Below are positions 8,664 through 18,411 of a stretch of 64,000 bases of DNA, piece by piece; the first letter of the stretch is position 1; each line of letters opens with the position of its first letter. The translations under genes were made by a program, and so were the position numbers. The notes beneath the pieces were generated by a model. The model did no database searches. It had not been told where the DNA came from and was given only the letters and a program-made list of their open reading frames with translations. This DNA comes from Phaeobacter sp. 22II1-1F12B (lineage in GTDB: Bacteria > Pseudomonadota > Alphaproteobacteria > Rhodobacterales > Rhodobacteraceae): contig NZ_AQQP01000002.1 in assembly GCF_002210165.1 (NCBI RefSeq), forward strand, positions 1 through 64,000, written 5' to 3'.

Positions 8664-9355
8664 TCCGCGGCGTCCTGCTGGTATTCGGGCGCGATCTGGC
8701 CGTCACGGAGGCGAATGACACGGTCGCACCGGCGGGCAAGGTCGCCGGAATGGGTGACAAGAACCAGAGTCGCGCCGTGGCGGTCGCGCAGGCCAAAGAG
8801 CATGTCCATGATCGCCGCCCCGTTGGTTTCATCGAGATTTCCGGTGGGCTCGTCGGCCAGAAGGATGTCGGGGCGCGGTGCCGAGGCGCGGGCAAGTGCG
8901 ACGCGTTGCTGTTCGCCCCCGGACATCTGCGCCGGGTAATGATCGGCGCGATGGGCCAGCCCGACGGCCTCAAGCTCGGCCTTGGCGCGGTCGAAAGCGT
9001 CGCGCTTACCGGCAAGTTCCAACGGCGTTGCCACGTTTTCCAGCGCGGTCATCGTGGGGATCAGGTGAAAGGACTGGAAAACGACGCCCATGTGATCGCG
9101 GCGGAACCGAGCCAGCGCGTCTTCATTCATCGAGGTCAGATCCCGGCCCAGCGCGGTGATTATCCCGCCCGACGCCTGCTCCAGCCCGCCCATCAGCATC
9201 AAGAGCGAGGATTTGCCCGAACCGGACGGGCCGATCAGGCCCAGCGTTTCGCCACGAAGAACATCAAGGGTTATGCCATGCAGGATATCCACCCGACCGG
9301 CATTGCCATTCAGCGACAAAGCCGCATCTTGGAGGGAAAGGACTGCTTCGGTCAT
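8660..9355 (-). CDS. ABC transporter ATP-binding protein, YbbA/LolD-like
   Basis: This 231-residue nucleotide-binding subunit shows Walker A (GPSGSGKSS), a Q-loop region (VFQSFHLIPTMT), the signature [14 protein letters not shown], Walker B ILLADEPTGNLD and an H-loop VTHSGD. These features are typical of the MacB/LolD/YbbA ATPase class. It is the first gene of a two-gene operon with the FtsX-type permease that follows. It diverges from the TesA-like esterase with about 50 bases between them, so their promoters must lie back to back. Confidence 0.92.
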   Translation of the reverse strand: MTEAVLSLQDAALSLNGNAGRVDILHGITLDVLRGETLGLIGPSGSGKSSLLMLMGGLEQASGGIITALGRDLTSMNEDALARFRRDHMGVVFQSFHLIPTMTALENVATPLELAGKRDAFDRAKAELEAVGLAHRADHYPAQMSGGEQQRVALARASAPRPDILLADEPTGNLDETNGAAIMDMLFGLRDRHGATLVLVTHSGDLARRCDRVIRLRDGQIAPEYQQDAAE

Positions 9356-9407
9356 GAGCCTCGGATCGTTTCAAGTCGGTTCCAACTGATATGGAGTGGA
9401 TAGCGCG

Positions 9408-10049
9408 ATGCGCAAGATACTGTTGAGCATTGTTTTTATTTGCAACGCTGTGTTCGCCCGTGCCGAACAGGTCACGATTGCGGCATTGGGCGACAGCCTG
9501 ACGCAGGGCTATGGGCTGGCGCAGGGCGAGGGGCTGGTGCCCCAGCTTGAGAAATGGCTTTCCGATCAGGGGGCCGAGGTGACGCTGATCAATGCAGGCG
9601 TTTCCGGCGATACCAGCGCGGGCGGGGCCGCGCGGGTCGACTGGACCCTAACGCCGGACGTGGATGGCATGATCGTGACGCTTGGCGGCAACGACCTTCT
9701 GCGTGGGATCGATCCGGCCGTGACGCGTAGCAACCTTGAAACCATCCTGCAGGCCGCCGAGGAGGCCGGGGTCGAAGTGCTGTTGATCGGGATGGAAGCG
9801 CCGGGCAACTTCGGTGTCGCCTACAAGGAGCAGTTCGAGAGCAATTACGCGGAACTGGCAGACGCCTATGGCACGCTGTTCATACCGAGTTTCCTTGGCG
9901 GTCTGGCCGGTGACGGTGCCGATCCGGCAAGCCTTGGCGCCTATATGCAAGCCGATGGGATTCATCCCAATGCCCAAGGCGTTTCACGCATCGTGGCGGC
10001 AATCGGGCCCGAAGTTCTCATGTTGATTGAACAAAGCAGTACGGACTGA
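9408..10049 (+). CDS. tesA: SGNH/GDSL arylesterase or lysophospholipase, TesA-like
   Basis: This periplasmic hydrolase has about 213 residues. It starts with a signal peptide (MRKILLSIVFICNAVFARA), then the SGNH block I ALGDSLTQGYG with the nucleophilic Ser, block II Gly (NAGVSGDTS), block III GGNDLLRG with the Asn, and block V DGIHPNAQG with the catalytic Asp and His. This set is typical of TesA (thioesterase I/lysophospholipase L1). The ATG at 9408 gives a compact signal peptide; a GTG four codons upstream is an alternative. The divergent YbbAP-like transporter is its conserved neighbour. Confidence 0.92.
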   Translation: MRKILLSIVFICNAVFARAEQVTIAALGDSLTQGYGLAQGEGLVPQLEKWLSDQGAEVTLINAGVSGDTSAGGAARVDWTLTPDVDGMIVTLGGNDLLRGIDPAVTRSNLETILQAAEEAGVEVLLIGMEAPGNFGVAYKEQFESNYAELADAYGTLFIPSFLGGLAGDGADPASLGAYMQADGIHPNAQGVSRIVAAIGPEVLMLIEQSSTD

Positions 10050-10062
10050 TCGGGCCAAGTAA

Positions 10063-10101
10063 GAAAGCCGGACATTTCTGCCCGGCTTTCAAGGCTCTTT
10101 T
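10063..10101 (+). terminator. Intrinsic terminator after tesA
   Basis: A 9-bp perfect stem (GAAAGCCGG / CCGGCTTTC, 10063-10090) with a 10-base loop is followed shortly by CTTTTT. It sits between two convergent genes and may act on both. Confidence 0.7.
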
Positions 10102-10126
10102 TCAGAGCAAATCCCTTGGATCGGGC

Positions 10127-10336
10127 TTAGTCGGCCAGCGCGATATTGACCGCAGCTTCACGACCGTCGCGACCGGGTTCGACATCGAAAGTCACTTTCT
10201 GATTGTCGGCCAGTCCGGTCAGACCCGCGCGTTCGACCGCGGAAATATGGACGAAAACGTCCTTGCTGCCGCCATCGGGGGCGATGAAGCCGAAGCCTTT
10301 GGTGGTGTTGAACCACTTGACGGTGCCAGTAGCCAT
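10127..10336 (-). CDS. Cold shock protein, CspA family (copy 1)
   Basis: This 69-residue single-domain OB-fold protein has RNP1 ([10 protein letters not shown]) and RNP2 (DVFVHISAV) single-strand nucleic acid-binding motifs, so it probably acts as an RNA chaperone. The ATG at 10336 has GGAG 8 bases upstream and matches the usual [10 protein letters not shown] start; the longer frame is leader sequence. It is nearly identical to the protein at 11959-12165, differing mainly in the last third. Confidence 0.96.
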   Translation of the reverse strand: MATGTVKWFNTTKGFGFIAPDGGSKDVFVHISAVERAGLTGLADNQKVTFDVEPGRDGREAAVNIALAD

Positions 10337-10440
10337 CGTCGTTTCTCCTTTAGTCAGTCTGCCCACGGTATGTGGCAGGTCGGCAAAGTCACCAGATCGA
10401 GAACTGAGCCGTATTAAGGAGCAGTGAGGTCGATAGCATA
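10337..10440 (-). promoter_or_regulatory. Conserved 5' leader of cold shock gene, copy 1
   Basis: The 100 bases upstream of copy 1 share ordered blocks with the region upstream of copy 2: CTGCCC, TATG-GGCA, TCGGC, GATCGA-GACTGA, TTA-GG and GGTCGATA. Conservation of an untranslated leader suggests a functional RNA element, as known for cspA-type thermoregulated leaders. The transcription start is not determined. Confidence 0.45.
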
Positions 10441-10500
10441 ACGTCGCACCCTCAGTAAAAAGCGAAACCCGTTTTTAATGCAAGGGATTCGTACTGGCCG

Positions 10501-11097
10501 TTACGGTCGGGCCTCAAGTTTCACAAGTTCTTCATATGTAAAGGATTCCGGGATCTGCCCATCATCCCCCGGGCGAAAATCCGGATCCTGCGGCAGGCAG
10601 CCGATACCGCAGAGCTGCCGGGCCGTTCCGGCGCGGGAGTCGATGTACCAGAGCCGTCCGCCGGGCGTGGCGACATAGCCGTTCACGTTTTCAATGCGGT
10701 CGCTGTCCATATCCAGCACGGTCGGAAACTCGGCAGGGACATCTTTGGAATAGGCGCCATGGGTGTGCATCGAGGCGATTGGAAAGGAATCTCCCATCGG
10801 CAGGTAGGGGGTGCAGCCGTCATAGCCACCCTGGATCATTTCAGTGAAGCCAAGCTCTCCATTGCGGTATTGCATGAGGTAGCCGCAATATTCGCGATCC
10901 GTTTCAAATGACCGGAGCTGCGGCTGGGCGAAGGCGGCGAGGACGCGCGCCAGTTCTTCGGGGTCAGGGTCGACCGGGCGCCTGTCGGGATAGTCGATCA
11001 TGCCGATCGCCATAAGCGCCAGCATGACGAGCACCATCAGACCGACGCCTGCAAACCGGCTTTGACCAAGGCGTGATTTCTCAGCGGTATCGCCCAC
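10501..11097 (-). CDS. Membrane-anchored DUF4329-like protein
   Basis: This protein of about 198 residues has one N-terminal membrane helix (VGLMVLVMLALMAIGMI) and an extracytoplasmic domain. The domain contains a CGYLMQY segment and the motif SMHTHGAYSKD, followed by an Asp-rich stretch and NGYVATPGGRLWYID. The HTHG motif in this setting resembles DUF4329, which has been linked to the JAB/MPN fold; I infer that assignment. The GTG start at 11097 lies one base past the stop of the L,D-transpeptidase gene, so the two are likely co-transcribed. That suggests an envelope role. The function is unknown. Confidence 0.6.
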   Translation of the reverse strand: MGDTAEKSRLGQSRFAGVGLMVLVMLALMAIGMIDYPDRRPVDPDPEELARVLAAFAQPQLRSFETDREYCGYLMQYRNGELGFTEMIQGGYDGCTPYLPMGDSFPIASMHTHGAYSKDVPAEFPTVLDMDSDRIENVNGYVATPGGRLWYIDSRAGTARQLCGIGCLPQDPDFRPGDDGQIPESFTYEELVKLEARP

Positions 11098-11098
11098 A

Positions 11099-11668
11099 TC
11101 AAAGCACCGTAACGACGGTTCCGATCGGCACCCGGTTGTACAGATCCACCACATGTTCGTTCAGCATGCGGATACAGCCGTTGGAAACAGCGTGCCCTAT
11201 GGTCGATGGCTGTGTTGTGCCGTGGATCCGGAAATAGGTATCGACGCCATTCTGGAACAGGTAGAGCGCGCGGGCACCCAGCGGATTGTCGGGACCACCC
11301 GGCTGCACATAGTCGTTATCCGCAAACTTTGCGTATTCGCGCGGGCTGCGTTCGATCATTTCCTGCGTCGGTCGCCAGGTCGGCCATTCCTTCTTGACCT
11401 GAATCACGGCGGTGCCGGTGAATTCCAGTCCGGCCTTGCCGACACCGACGCCGTACCTGATCGCCTTTCGCTCCTCGGTCACAAGGTAGAGATAAAAGGA
11501 CCTTGGCAGCACCAGTAATTGCCCCGGAACGTAAAGCTTCTTGATGCGAACCTCTTGCGGTGTCGGATCGAAGGCTTCGCCGGTTTGTGCCTGAATGGCA
11601 TGAGGTGCGACGGCAGTGGCCGCAAGAGCGGACAGGAAGGTGCGTCTTGAAAACATCGCGGGTCTCAT
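11099..11668 (-). CDS. L,D-transpeptidase (YkuD family), Tat-type leader
   Basis: The YkuD catalytic motif is complete: IHGTT, then SNGCIRM with the nucleophilic cysteine. Such enzymes form 3-3 peptidoglycan cross-links or attach proteins to the wall in the periplasm. The N-terminus carries a twin-arginine-like leader (FSRRTFLSALAATAV). Possible starts are 11692, 11668 and 11656; 11668 leaves a sensible n-region with AAGG upstream. The next gene downstream (DUF4329-like) begins directly after the stop. The two genes sit between a pair of duplicated cold shock genes. Confidence 0.9.
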   Translation of the reverse strand: MRPAMFSRRTFLSALAATAVAPHAIQAQTGEAFDPTPQEVRIKKLYVPGQLLVLPRSFYLYLVTEERKAIRYGVGVGKAGLEFTGTAVIQVKKEWPTWRPTQEMIERSPREYAKFADNDYVQPGGPDNPLGARALYLFQNGVDTYFRIHGTTQPSTIGHAVSNGCIRMLNEHVVDLYNRVPIGTVVTVL

Positions 11669-11923
11669 TAATCGCCATACCTTAACAATCATTATTGTTG
11701 CGGCGGCCCGGCTAAGCGGTCAATCGCCTCGCAAAAATGTGAGTTTTGGACATAATCCTGCAAAGACTTTCGCGGGGAGCGAAGGAATTGCGCGACGCTG
11801 CGAGCCGGTCATGAAATTATCTTGGGAAGCACAGGGATCAGCACGGACGGGAACAGCAGTTCGACGTGCGGATCATTTGGACGGACAATCTAGCGGCCCG
11901 CCGGTACGCAATTTGCGTAGGTA

Positions 11924-11948
11924 CCGGGCGTGCAGTTCACACGCCCGG
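11924..11948 (-). terminator. Hairpin downstream of cold shock gene copy 2
   Basis: A 9-bp perfect stem (CCGGGCGTG / CACGCCCGG) with a 7-base loop lies 10 bases past the stop of the leftward cold shock gene. There is no clear T-run. The rest of 11693-11923, between the L,D-transpeptidase and this hairpin, shows no gene. Confidence 0.5.
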
Positions 11949-11958
11949 CAGAAATATC

Positions 11959-12165
11959 TTAGGCCAGTGCTAGGTTGGTCGCGCTTTCGCGACCGTCGCG
12001 GCCTGCTTCGACGTCGAAGGTAACCTTCTGGTCGTCTTTCAGGCCGGTGAGGCCAGCGCGCTCAACAGCAGAGATATGGACGAAAACGTCCTTGCTGCCG
12101 CCGTCGGGTGCGATAAAGCCGAAGCCTTTGGTGGTGTTGAACCATTTCACGGTGCCAGTAGCCAT
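11959..12165 (-). CDS. Cold shock protein, CspA family (copy 2)
   Basis: This 68-residue protein carries the same RNP1 and RNP2 motifs as copy 1. The first 42 residues appear identical, with changes such as KDDQ for ADNQ and different C-terminal residues. The ATG at 12165 follows AAAGGAG with an 8-base spacer. It is a duplicate of 10127-10336, with the L,D-transpeptidase and DUF4329-like genes between them. Confidence 0.96.
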   Translation of the reverse strand: MATGTVKWFNTTKGFGFIAPDGGSKDVFVHISAVERAGLTGLKDDQKVTFDVEAGRDGRESATNLALA

Positions 12166-12599
12166 ATCCGTGTCTCCTTTTGATGTGCTGCCCGCTTTAT
12201 GCGGCAACTCGGCGTAGTAGGTCCTGATCGAAGACTGAAAACCGAATTAGGGGAGACAGTGGGTCGATATAGAAAAAACGTTAGCGGCCCGCGTATGGCA
12301 GAGGCCCGGATTTCTGGCAAGTTATTTTTCGAAAAGCCATTTTTCGAGCGATCAATGGCCGGTTTGTCGGTTGAAAAAGCACAGTCCTGTGGCCGAGTTC
12401 ACAGATCGGGCCACGCAGCCCCGGCATAACCCGGGCAGAAGTCAGAGCGGGAAGCTCTAATGTCTTCCCCATCTGCTCGCCGCCGCAAAAGGTCAACTTC
12501 CTGTCCAATTCCGGCCCCTTTTCAAGGGCACATGGTTAACACAATTGAGAAATCCCGGCGCACAAGCACGTCGGGACCAGAGGAGCCTTGGGCAAAAGA
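12166..12599. promoter_or_regulatory. 434-base intergenic region: cold shock leader plus response-regulator promoter
   Basis: The first 115 bases (12166-12280, minus strand) are the conserved leader of cold shock copy 2, sharing blocks with the leader of copy 1. The remainder holds a T-rich stretch (TTATTTTTCGAAAAGCCATTTTTCGA region, about 12320-12352) and, near the right end, the AGGAG at 12581-12585 upstream of the response regulator. No protein gene was seen in it. Confidence 0.45.
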
Positions 12600-13577
12600 A
12601 TGCGTATTCTCGCAGTTGATGACGATCCGATCATCCACGACCTGCTCAGGGACGGGCTGGCGTCGCAGAACAACATCGACCTGACCTGTGTCGAAAGCGC
12701 GGAAGACGCGCTTGAGGTTCTGCATGGCGCGGAAAAGCCCTTTGACACGTTCCTTCTTGATATCCTGCTACCGGGCACCGACGGGATCGAGCTTTGCCGC
12801 GATATTCGCGCGCTTGAGGAACATCGCACGACGCCGATCATCATGATCACCGCAAGCCGTCAGCCGGAACAGATGCAGCGCGCTTTTGACGCCGGTGCCA
12901 CGGATTACGTGACCAAGCCTTTCGACAGCCTTGAACTGAGCACGCGGGTCAAGCCTGCGGCGATGCTGAACGAGACGATGCAGCGCGACAAGCGCAGCCA
13001 GCGGCAGCTTGAGGAACTCAACCGTCTGACCCGGATCGAATTCGAGGATCGGCTTGCGCTTGGAAATGTCGATGGCTTCCTCGACATGCTGGAAATCGAG
13101 AACCAGCTGCTGCGCAGTACCGGCGCCTGCTATGCCATGAGCCTGATCGCTGTCGAGATGACCGGCGCGCAGATCCATTTCAATTCCGTCACCCCGGCGC
13201 AGTTCCGGCATGACATCCAGTCGGTCGGCAGCGCCATCGTCGAGAGCATGCCCGCAGATCGCACCCGTATCGCCTATGCTGGACGCGGCGTCTTTATCGC
13301 GATCCAGCACGGCCGCAAACGGGTCGATGTAAAGGCGCTGGAAACCGAGATTTCCCGCAACCTTGGCTCGATCTGGCATCCGCTCAGCGACACGGCGCGC
13401 GGCGCGCCACATCTGCGCACGGTCGAGATTTCAACGAACCGGCTTTGGTCGGGTCTGGCCGCGAGCGACACGCTCAAGGCCTATCTAGACAAACGCAAAC
13501 GAGTACCAACCGTCGATCATGCCGAGGAGGCGCATCTCTTTGCAGCGATGCGCAAGCGCATGTTCCTCCCGGGCTGA
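12600..13577 (+). CDS. Response regulator with receiver domain and uncharacterised C-terminal domain
   Basis: This 325-residue protein has an N-terminal receiver: acidic triad D7-D9, phospho-acceptor D54 (LLDILLPG), T near ITAS and the switch Lys in VTKPF. After residue about 125 there is a helical linker rich in charged residues. A domain of about 180 residues follows that I do not recognise: no HTH, GGDEF, EAL or HisKA motif is visible. It may be a protein-interaction output. No cognate kinase is adjacent. The ATG at 12600 was chosen; a TTG at 12588 sits very close to the AGGAG and is an alternative. Confidence 0.85.
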   Translation: MRILAVDDDPIIHDLLRDGLASQNNIDLTCVESAEDALEVLHGAEKPFDTFLLDILLPGTDGIELCRDIRALEEHRTTPIIMITASRQPEQMQRAFDAGATDYVTKPFDSLELSTRVKPAAMLNETMQRDKRSQRQLEELNRLTRIEFEDRLALGNVDGFLDMLEIENQLLRSTGACYAMSLIAVEMTGAQIHFNSVTPAQFRHDIQSVGSAIVESMPADRTRIAYAGRGVFIAIQHGRKRVDVKALETEISRNLGSIWHPLSDTARGAPHLRTVEISTNRLWSGLAASDTLKAYLDKRKRVPTVDHAEEAHLFAAMRKRMFLPG

Positions 13578-13625
13578 GTGAAAAATTTAACCTATCTTTA
13601 ACTATCGATATGGACGATTCTAGTG

Positions 13626-14087
13626 ATGATGCAGCTTACGCGCCCCTCCCCCGCCGGTAAAACGGCCTCTCTTACGTTCACCTTGCGGGGCGACGCTGGT
13701 TTCACGCTGACCGACAAGTATGACGCGCTGCGCGCGGCCATCCGCTTTACCGGGCAGAAAATGCCATTCTATTCAGACGCTTGCGTCGCACTTCCAAATC
13801 AGCTGCTCTGCGTCTGGACCTTGCCGGTCGATGACAGCAATTTTGCGATCCGCTGGCAGACCATCAAGAACCGCTTTGCCTCGGCGGTTCTCGACGTCGA
13901 AACCGAGACACGGAACATCTGGACTCCGGGCGCTAACATGCAGGAGCTTACTGGCATCGTCGATTATGCGGATGCCGTGCGTCGTTGCTGGTTTGCACCA
14001 GTTGAGCGGGATCTTGCCATCACGCCCGAGGATTGGGCGTATTCCTCCATCCACCGCGAAGACGCCGAAGCGCAGATGGCAGCCTGA
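13626..14087 (+). CDS. REP-associated tyrosine transposase-like protein lacking the HUH motif
   Basis: This protein of about 153 residues aligns by eye with RAYT/IS200-like transposases. Matching segments are a central LPNQLLCVWTLPVDD (usual form LPDHMHAVWTLPEGD), RWQTIKNRF, an IW segment, VDY and a C-terminal DWAYSSIHR (usual DWPYSSFHR). The two catalytic histidines of the HUH motif are replaced (NQLLC instead of DHMHA), while the VDY tyrosine region remains. It is therefore predicted to be inactive as a nuclease, being either a decaying gene or a domesticated DNA-binding protein. The frame is intact with no internal stop. Starts at 13623 (GTG), 13626 and 13629 are all possible. Confidence 0.7.
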   Translation: MMQLTRPSPAGKTASLTFTLRGDAGFTLTDKYDALRAAIRFTGQKMPFYSDACVALPNQLLCVWTLPVDDSNFAIRWQTIKNRFASAVLDVETETRNIWTPGANMQELTGIVDYADAVRRCWFAPVERDLAITPEDWAYSSIHREDAEAQMAA

Positions 14088-14102
14088 TCCGGGGCCGCAT
14101 TT

Positions 14103-14813
14103 TCAGGCGGCTTTCCGGTCCGGTTCGATTTCACCTTTGGACGCCAGCCAGCTTGCCAGCATGAGCCAGGCAAGCGCCCAGCCCGCACCAGCGGCCCAGC
14201 CGGCAAGCACGTCGGAGGGCCAGTGCACCCCCAGATACACACGGCTGCATCCGACCGCCGCGGTCAGGTATACGGCCAGCGCCACGTAGAGCACCTTGAT
14301 CTTGCGCCGGGGCTCAACCCGCGCAAGCATCACCGCCAGCGTCAGATAGGTCACCGCCGCCATCATCGAATGGCCCGAAGGGAAGGATGCGGTCGCAACC
14401 TCGACCCCGTGAGGCACCAGATCGGGGCGCGGGCGGCTGAAGAGCGTTTTCGACAGATGCGACAGCCCCTGACCGCCGGCGATCGCCACCGCGACGATCC
14501 CGGCTGAACGCCGGTTGCCCTTGAGTGCCAGAAACAACATGACCGAGACCGTCAGGATGCTGAGAACGGTTATACCGCCGAGCGCGGTCAGATCGCGCAT
14601 CATCACCTCGACCGCCCTTGGCCCAATGGGGTCGGACAGGTCAGCCGGGTTGCGCAACGCCATGAGTATCGTGCGATCAAACGCTTCGAGGTCACCTTCG
14701 ATCATTTCGGATGCCAGTGCACCAAAGGCCCAGATGGCAGCAGCGATGATAAGAAGGGAAGCAAGCGTGACGGCTTCGAAGCGGTGGAAAATGTCGCGCA
14801 AAAAAGAAATCAA
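14103..14813 (-). CDS. PAP2-family membrane phosphatase
   Basis: This 236-residue polytopic protein has about five or six membrane helices and the three PAP2 signature motifs: K-x6-RP (KTLFSRPRP), PSGH (SFPSGHS) and SR-x5-H-x3-D (SRVYLGVHWPSD). Such enzymes dephosphorylate lipid phosphates (undecaprenyl pyrophosphate, phosphatidate or PG-phosphate) at the outer face of the inner membrane. The substrate cannot be fixed here. It converges with the RAYT-like gene with 15 bases between stops. Confidence 0.93.
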   Translation of the reverse strand: MISFLRDIFHRFEAVTLASLLIIAAAIWAFGALASEMIEGDLEAFDRTILMALRNPADLSDPIGPRAVEVMMRDLTALGGITVLSILTVSVMLFLALKGNRRSAGIVAVAIAGGQGLSHLSKTLFSRPRPDLVPHGVEVATASFPSGHSMMAAVTYLTLAVMLARVEPRRKIKVLYVALAVYLTAAVGCSRVYLGVHWPSDVLAGWAAGAGWALAWLMLASWLASKGEIEPDRKAA

Positions 14814-14876
14814 TGAAAAGAACCTCTGGAGTCGGCTGCGCGGCGGGGCTGCCGACGCTCTGCCTTCCAGTTAGGG

Positions 14877-14900
14877 CGGGACGGCGTTTCCGCCATCCCG
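14877..14900 (-). terminator. Hairpin downstream of ettA
   Basis: CGGGATGGCG and CGCCGTCCCG (minus strand) form a 10-bp stem with one mismatch and a GAAA tetraloop, 8 bases past the EttA stop. No T-run follows. Confidence 0.5.
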
Positions 14901-14908
14901 CATTCGCG

Positions 14909-16564
<1,656 letters not shown>

Positions 16565-16638
16565 GACTGGATTCCGTTCGTTTGAATGAGGTTTCGCGCG
16601 CTTCTAGTGGATATCGAGCGCCCCTGCAACGCGGCTTG

Positions 16639-17424
16639 CTACGGGGTCTTCCACTTGGCGCGGGTGCTTTCGGTGATCGGCCAGACCGCTTTTCTGTTGT
16701 CAAAGTGGTGGCACCGCGCCCCTTCGGAATTGCGCCCCGCGCTGTGGTTGAGACAGGTTGCCAGCGCCGCGACAAGATCAGGGTCGGTATTCGCAGCCAG
16801 ATCGACTTCGTTCCCGTCGATATGGCGGCTGAGGGCTGAGAAATCCGCGCTCTTGTTCAGAAGGGCGACGAACTTGTCCTTGTTCTTTTCCTGTTTCAGG
16901 GCATCGAGCTGTTCGCGCAGTTTTTCGTTCTTGGCAAGATAGGCGTTGTCCTTGCCGCGCCGCAGATGGCTTTGCCAGTTGGTGTAGAGGGCCTGAGCCT
17001 GTTGCGGCTTGCTGCGCTGGCCCGACAGAATGGTGATAGGTTCGCCGAAATGGGCCGAAACTTCAGTCAGGATGTTCAGGATCTTGCGGTCGATGCCAGA
17101 GGTTTTACCCGCCACCTGCCCGGCAAAGGCGGTTTCTGCTTCGTGTTCCGGTTCGGGCGTCGGCGCGGGTTCCGAGGAGATCGCGAATTTCTTTCTCGCC
17201 TGTTTGCCGACCATCTTGGATATCTTGGCGCTTGCGACCTCGGCCGGTTCGTTCTTTTTCTGGCTGGCGTCGAAGTAGCGCGCAAAGAGTTCTTTTACAA
17301 AAGGCGCGATGTCGGAGGTGTCCGCATCGGACGCCGCGGCCTCTTCCTCCAGCTTGGCGATCAGGTCATCGCAGGCGGAATCTCGTATCGCGAGTGCGGC
17401 GGAATTATCGGCGGCAGTGTCCAT
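16639..17424 (-). CDS. M15-like (D,D-peptidase fold) protein without signal peptide
   Basis: The product has 261 residues. Its N-terminal third is acidic or low-complexity. The C-terminal part resembles peptidase M15/DUF882-type domains: ILNILTEVSAHFGEPITILSGQRS, then SRHIDGNEVDL, where the family has SxHxxGxAxD with zinc ligands His and Asp, and a later CHHF that could give the third ligand. No signal peptide or membrane helix is seen, which is unexpected for a wall peptidase. The ATG at 17424 follows GGAG with a 6-base spacer and was preferred over the ATG at 17490. The catalytic role is an inference. Confidence 0.6.
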   Translation of the reverse strand: MDTAADNSAALAIRDSACDDLIAKLEEEAAASDADTSDIAPFVKELFARYFDASQKKNEPAEVASAKISKMVGKQARKKFAISSEPAPTPEPEHEAETAFAGQVAGKTSGIDRKILNILTEVSAHFGEPITILSGQRSKPQQAQALYTNWQSHLRRGKDNAYLAKNEKLREQLDALKQEKNKDKFVALLNKSADFSALSRHIDGNEVDLAANTDPDLVAALATCLNHSAGRNSEGARCHHFDNRKAVWPITESTRAKWKTP

Positions 17425-17625
17425 TGCGGGCTCCGGTCTGGGCGGGTCTTGCGCCACACACATGGCGTGCAGGAAGTTTACCGGGATCATGGCGAGGCGT
17501 CAAAACCCCAAATTCCGCCACTTGGGGCGTATCCGAATTCTTCCAGGCGGCAGTGATACCGCTTGCAGCCCATTGACAATCCTACCCGCCACGCCAGAAC
17601 AAGGGACGTTCATCCGGGGAACGCC

Positions 17626-18234
17626 GTGTCCACATCGATACCTTTCGCGAGACCGGGCCAAACCATCGGCCTGTTCGGGGGATCTTTTGATCCGCCGCAC
17701 GAAGGGCATGTGCATATTACGCGGCAGGCCCTGACCCGTTTCGGGCTGGATCGGGTCTGGTGGCTTGTATCGCCGGGCAACCCGCTCAAGCCGCGCGGTC
17801 CTGCACCGCTCGAGCGCAGGATGGATGCCTGTCGGGCAATCATGAAACACCCGCGCGTCGATATCACCGACATCGAAGCAAGGCTGGGAACCCGCGCGAC
17901 CGCCGAGACCGTGACCGCCCTGCGCAGCCAGTATCGGGGCGTGCGCTTTGTCTGGCTGATGGGGGCGGACAACCTTGCGCAGTTTCATCTCTGGCAGGAC
18001 TGGCGGCAGATCATGGATACGGTGCCAGTGGGCGTGCTCGCCCGGCCCGGCGACCGGATTTCGGCCCGCATGTCGCCCGCCGCGCGCATCTATGCGCCAT
18101 ATCGGATCAGCCCGGCGGCAAGCCATCTGCTTGCCCATTCGGTGCCGCCTGCCTGGTGTTTCGTGAACGTGCCGATGATGTCGCAAAGTTCCAGCGCGAT
18201 CCGCGCAAGAGGCGACTGGTCGTCGGTGTCCTGA
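17626..18234 (+). CDS. nadD: Nicotinate-nucleotide adenylyltransferase
   Basis: This 202-residue cytoplasmic enzyme joins nicotinate mononucleotide and ATP to make deamido-NAD. The signature [17 protein letters not shown] is at about 13-29. The [19 protein letters not shown] segment and the C-terminal SSSAIR motif (ISST-type nucleotide-binding element) are present. The start is the GTG at 17626, preceded by GGGGA with a 5-base spacer. It diverges from the M15-like gene. dacB lies downstream on the same strand after 177 non-coding bases. Confidence 0.95.
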   Translation: MSTSIPFARPGQTIGLFGGSFDPPHEGHVHITRQALTRFGLDRVWWLVSPGNPLKPRGPAPLERRMDACRAIMKHPRVDITDIEARLGTRATAETVTALRSQYRGVRFVWLMGADNLAQFHLWQDWRQIMDTVPVGVLARPGDRISARMSPAARIYAPYRISPAASHLLAHSVPPAWCFVNVPMMSQSSSAIRARGDWSSVS

Positions 18235-18411
18235 CCCTTGATGAAATTTACTTTCCGCGCTTCGGATCAGGGACTTGAGGCGTTTAGGCAAGCCGGATCG
18301 CGGGCCGTTATCGCATGGCGCTTGGCGACAACGGTGAACACGGGTCACAACCGTTAAAAAAGCAAGCATATCCTGCTTGTCCCGGAACAAATGGTGAGGT
18401 TAAGTATCGGC

